DNA of 64,000 nucleotides from Frigoribacterium sp. PhB160 (GTDB lineage Bacteria; Actinomycetota; Actinomycetes; Actinomycetales; Microbacteriaceae). The number at the start of each line of letters is the position of its first letter. Within the stretch, counting starts at the first letter, position 1. Shown one piece after another: positions 62,284-64,000 of this stretch. Location: assembly GCF_003751785.1 (NCBI RefSeq), contig NZ_RKIE01000001.1, forward strand, positions 907,564 to 971,563, read 5' to 3'. A program made the position numbers and the translations under genes. The notes under the pieces were generated by a model. It ran no database searches. It was not told the DNA's origin and saw nothing but the letters and a program-made list of their open reading frames with translations.

Positions 62284-63435
62284 TCAGTCCGCGACCCTCC
62301 CGACCTGGGCCCACAGGCGGCGGTGCACCGCGGCGCAGGCGGCCCAGGTGAAGGTCGCCGCGCGGGCCGTGCCGGCCTCGGACAGGCGGGCGCGCTCGGC
62401 CGGGTCGGCGAGGAGCGCGCGGAGACCGGCCTCGATGCCGTCGGCGTCGGGCTCGGCGTAGCGGACGGCGTCGCCGCCGACCTCCGGCAGGGCCAGCCGG
62501 TCGGTCGTGAGCACCGTCGCCCCCGTCGACATGGCCTCGAGCACGGGCAGGCCGAAGCCCTCGCCGGTGCTCGGGTACGCCACCACGGTCGCGCCGCCGA
62601 GGAACGCGGGCAGCTCGTCGAGGCGCAGGTAGCCGAGGTGCCGGAGGCGCGCCCCCGGCACGTCGCCGGCCGCGATGAGCAGACGGCGGGCCTCCTCGTC
62701 CCAGCCGAGGCCGCCCGCGACCAGCAGCGGGGGCGCGTTGGGGTCGGACTCGGCGATGCGGCGGTGGGCCTCGACGAGGGCGGGGACGCTCTTGCGGGGC
62801 TCGACGGTGCCGAGGAAGGCCAGCCAGCCGCGTTCGGGATCGACCTGGTGCGCCGTGGCGAAACGGGCGACCTCGTCGCCGGTCGGGACGGGGAACGCGG
62901 CACGGTCGACGCCGTGCAGGGCGACCTCGACGGGTCCTCGGGCGGGACCGGCGTGGCGGGCCGTCTCGGCGGCCGTGGCCGCGCTCGGGGCGACCGAGGC
63001 CGCGGCCAGGAGCCGACCGAGGCGGATCCAGGTCGAGAAGAACGCCCGCTTGCCCCGCGAGTGGTCGTCGGGGCTGCTGAAGAACGTCGCGTCGTGCACC
63101 GTCACGACGACGCGACGCGACGCCACGAGGGGGAACGTGTAGTGCGGCGAGTGGATGACCCGGGCCCCGACGCGCCGGGCCGTGGCCGGGAGGCCGACCT
63201 GCTCCCAGAGCAGCCGCAGGGGCCGGCTGGCCACCCACCCCGGGGCCTCGACGTACCGGTGCTCGGGCGCCTGCTCGGCCAGCCAGGCGCGGTCGCCCGG
63301 CTTCACGACGACGTGCACGCTCTCGCCCTCGTCGCTCAGCCCCCGGAGGAGACCTGCGAGGTACCGGGCGACCCCGCCCTTGTTCGGCGGGAGGGAGGTC
63401 GCGTCGAGCAGGACGGGCAGCGGGGGCGCCACCAC
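62284..63435 (-). CDS. GT4-family glycosyltransferase
   Basis: A 383-residue GT-B transferase. LLDATSLPPNKGGVARYLAGLLRGL is the acceptor-side start, VTVHDATFFSSPDDHSRGKR follows, and the donor domain has FLGTVEPRKSVPALVEA and YPSTGEGFGLPVLEAMSTGATVLTTD with EX7E. Similar enzymes add mannose or rhamnose to polyprenyl-linked glycans. The GTG start at 63435 is 1 nt after the Wzt stop codon, so the two are in one operon; a second GTG at 63432 is in frame. Confidence 0.88.
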   Translation of the reverse strand: MVAPPLPVLLDATSLPPNKGGVARYLAGLLRGLSDEGESVHVVVKPGDRAWLAEQAPEHRYVEAPGWVASRPLRLLWEQVGLPATARRVGARVIHSPHYTFPLVASRRVVVTVHDATFFSSPDDHSRGKRAFFSTWIRLGRLLAAASVAPSAATAAETARHAGPARGPVEVALHGVDRAAFPVPTGDEVARFATAHQVDPERGWLAFLGTVEPRKSVPALVEAHRRIAESDPNAPPLLVAGGLGWDEEARRLLIAAGDVPGARLRHLGYLRLDELPAFLGGATVVAYPSTGEGFGLPVLEAMSTGATVLTTDRLALPEVGGDAVRYAEPDADGIEAGLRALLADPAERARLSEAGTARAATFTWAACAAVHRRLWAQVGRVAD

Positions 63436-63436
63436 G

Positions 63437-64000
63437 TCAGGGAGCGACGGGACGGGCCGAGGCGCTGATGCGGATGACGCCCGAGGCGCGCTCGTCGTCC
63501 GCCATCACGAAGCGGGCCGCCTGGCGCTGGATGGCGATGTGCGCCCCGTTCGGCTGCGCGAAGAAGCTGTGCACGAAGTACGGGCCCCCGCCGAGCTGCA
63601 CGTCGGAGAGCCGGTACTCGACGGCGGCCGTCCCGCGGAGCGGGGCGTGGTCGAGGCCGAGCATCCGGCTGTCGGTGCCGTAGACCTGGGTGCCGAGGTT
63701 CGTCTCGATCTTGAAGCCCGAGTGCCACTTCTCGAGCGGCGTCGTGTGGCTGTACTCCATGCGCACGACGATCGTGTCGCCCGGCTGGATCTCGGCCCCG
63801 GGGGCGCGGCCCTCGGCGTGGACGACGGTCTTCGTCACGTGGCCGGGCGTGGCCTCGACCTCGGGCGCGGCGGCCTCGGCCTCCGCGACGCGGCGACCCT
63901 CGAGGATGTCGCGGAAGTTCTTCACGGCGTCGGCGGCCGAGCCCTCGAACTTGACCTCGCCCTTCGACAGGACGACGGCGCGGTCGCAGAGCTCCTGCAC
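63437..64000 (-). CDS. Wzt-type ABC transporter ATP-binding protein, C-terminal part (runs off the right edge)
   Basis: The visible 187 residues begin inside the ATPase, just after the Walker B/H-loop region (VQELCDRAVVLSKGEV). A linker of about 30 residues leads to a beta-sandwich Wzt_C domain: GDTIVVRMEYSHTTPLEKWHSGFKIET, VYGTDSRMLG, GGGPYFVHSFFAQPNG. Such tails read the modified end of an O-antigen-like or teichoic-acid-like polymer before export. The gene heads the visible minus-strand operon of glycosyltransferases; the permease and N-terminal ATPase half should lie to the right of the window. Confidence 0.88.
   Translation of the reverse strand: MQELCDRAVVLSKGEVKFEGSAADAVKNFRDILEGRRVAEAEAAAPEVEATPGHVTKTVVHAEGRAPGAEIQPGDTIVVRMEYSHTTPLEKWHSGFKIETNLGTQVYGTDSRMLGLDHAPLRGTAAVEYRLSDVQLGGGPYFVHSFFAQPNGAHIAIQRQAARFVMADDERASGVIRISASARPVAP

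Overview
The window is about 73% GC by eye. It reads as an ordinary chromosomal segment of a high-GC Gram-positive actinobacterium, most likely family Microbacteriaceae. I base this on the protein sequences (sdhCDAB, trpS, purK/purE, two-part acyl-CoA carboxylase with an epsilon subunit, M15 and LCP wall enzymes), on NNC/NNG codon bias, on many GTG starts and on leaderless-type start signals. I cannot fix the genus. There are no rRNA or tRNA genes, CRISPR arrays, transposases or phage genes, and both edges cut through genes.

Layout, left to right. 0-3.4 kb, minus strand: a truncated GNAT acetyltransferase, trpS, exonuclease III and a YihY/BrkB membrane protein. 3.5-5.2 kb, plus strand: PTS enzyme I (ptsI). 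5.3-7.9 kb: a small accessory island bounded by hairpins, with a YezG/DUF600-like protein divergent from a DUF6177-like gene and a small partner. 8.0-11.6 kb, minus strand: the succinate dehydrogenase operon sdhC-D-A-B. 11.7-14.2 kb: an alpha-mannosyltransferase-like GT4 enzyme divergent from mannose-1-phosphate guanylyltransferase. 14.3-23.3 kb, plus strand: a nucleoside import and salvage locus (BMP lipoprotein, ABC ATPase, two permeases, cdd, deoA, add, then PTS IIA and IIB with no IIC). 23.4-25.9 kb, minus strand: phosphopentomutase/phosphomannomutase and purine nucleoside phosphorylase, which complete the same pathway. 26-28.5 kb, minus strand: biotin-dependent carboxylase alpha chain and Maf. 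28.6-32.9 kb, plus strand: a TRAM-domain RNA methyltransferase and a response regulator, sensor kinase and unknown membrane protein in one operon. 33.2-35.1 kb, minus strand: carboxylase epsilon and beta chains, divergent from birA (35.2 kb).

From 36.6 kb to the right edge the theme is the cell envelope: UDP-glucose dehydrogenase, a lipoprotein, GtrA, purK/purE with an LCP ligase and an acyltransferase, the dTDP-rhamnose genes (rmlB, rmlD on the minus strand, rmlC, rmlA on the plus strand), a Tat-exported VanY-type peptidase, at least eight glycosyltransferases, three DUF2142/GT-C-like polytopic proteins, a flippase-like LPG-synthase-fold protein, and finally a Wzt-type ABC ATPase with a carbohydrate-binding tail. 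This looks like a locus for a rhamnose-containing surface polysaccharide exported by an ABC transporter, with envelope-anchoring enzymes close by.

Most unusual signals: (i) a 9-mer, GGAGGCGCG, occurs about 38 times on both strands and is enriched between genes, including one copy pair that forms a terminator stem; (ii) two neighbouring DUF2142 paralogs share an apparently identical 567-bp core that uses almost only C-ending codons, inside otherwise divergent genes; (iii) a free-standing 76-residue protein aligns without gaps to the C-terminal domain of the VanY-type peptidase just upstream; (iv) two distant terminator hairpins are related in sequence with compensated stem changes; (v) at least fifteen genes carry a -10-like hexamer 6-7 nt before the start codon, the signature of leaderless transcripts.
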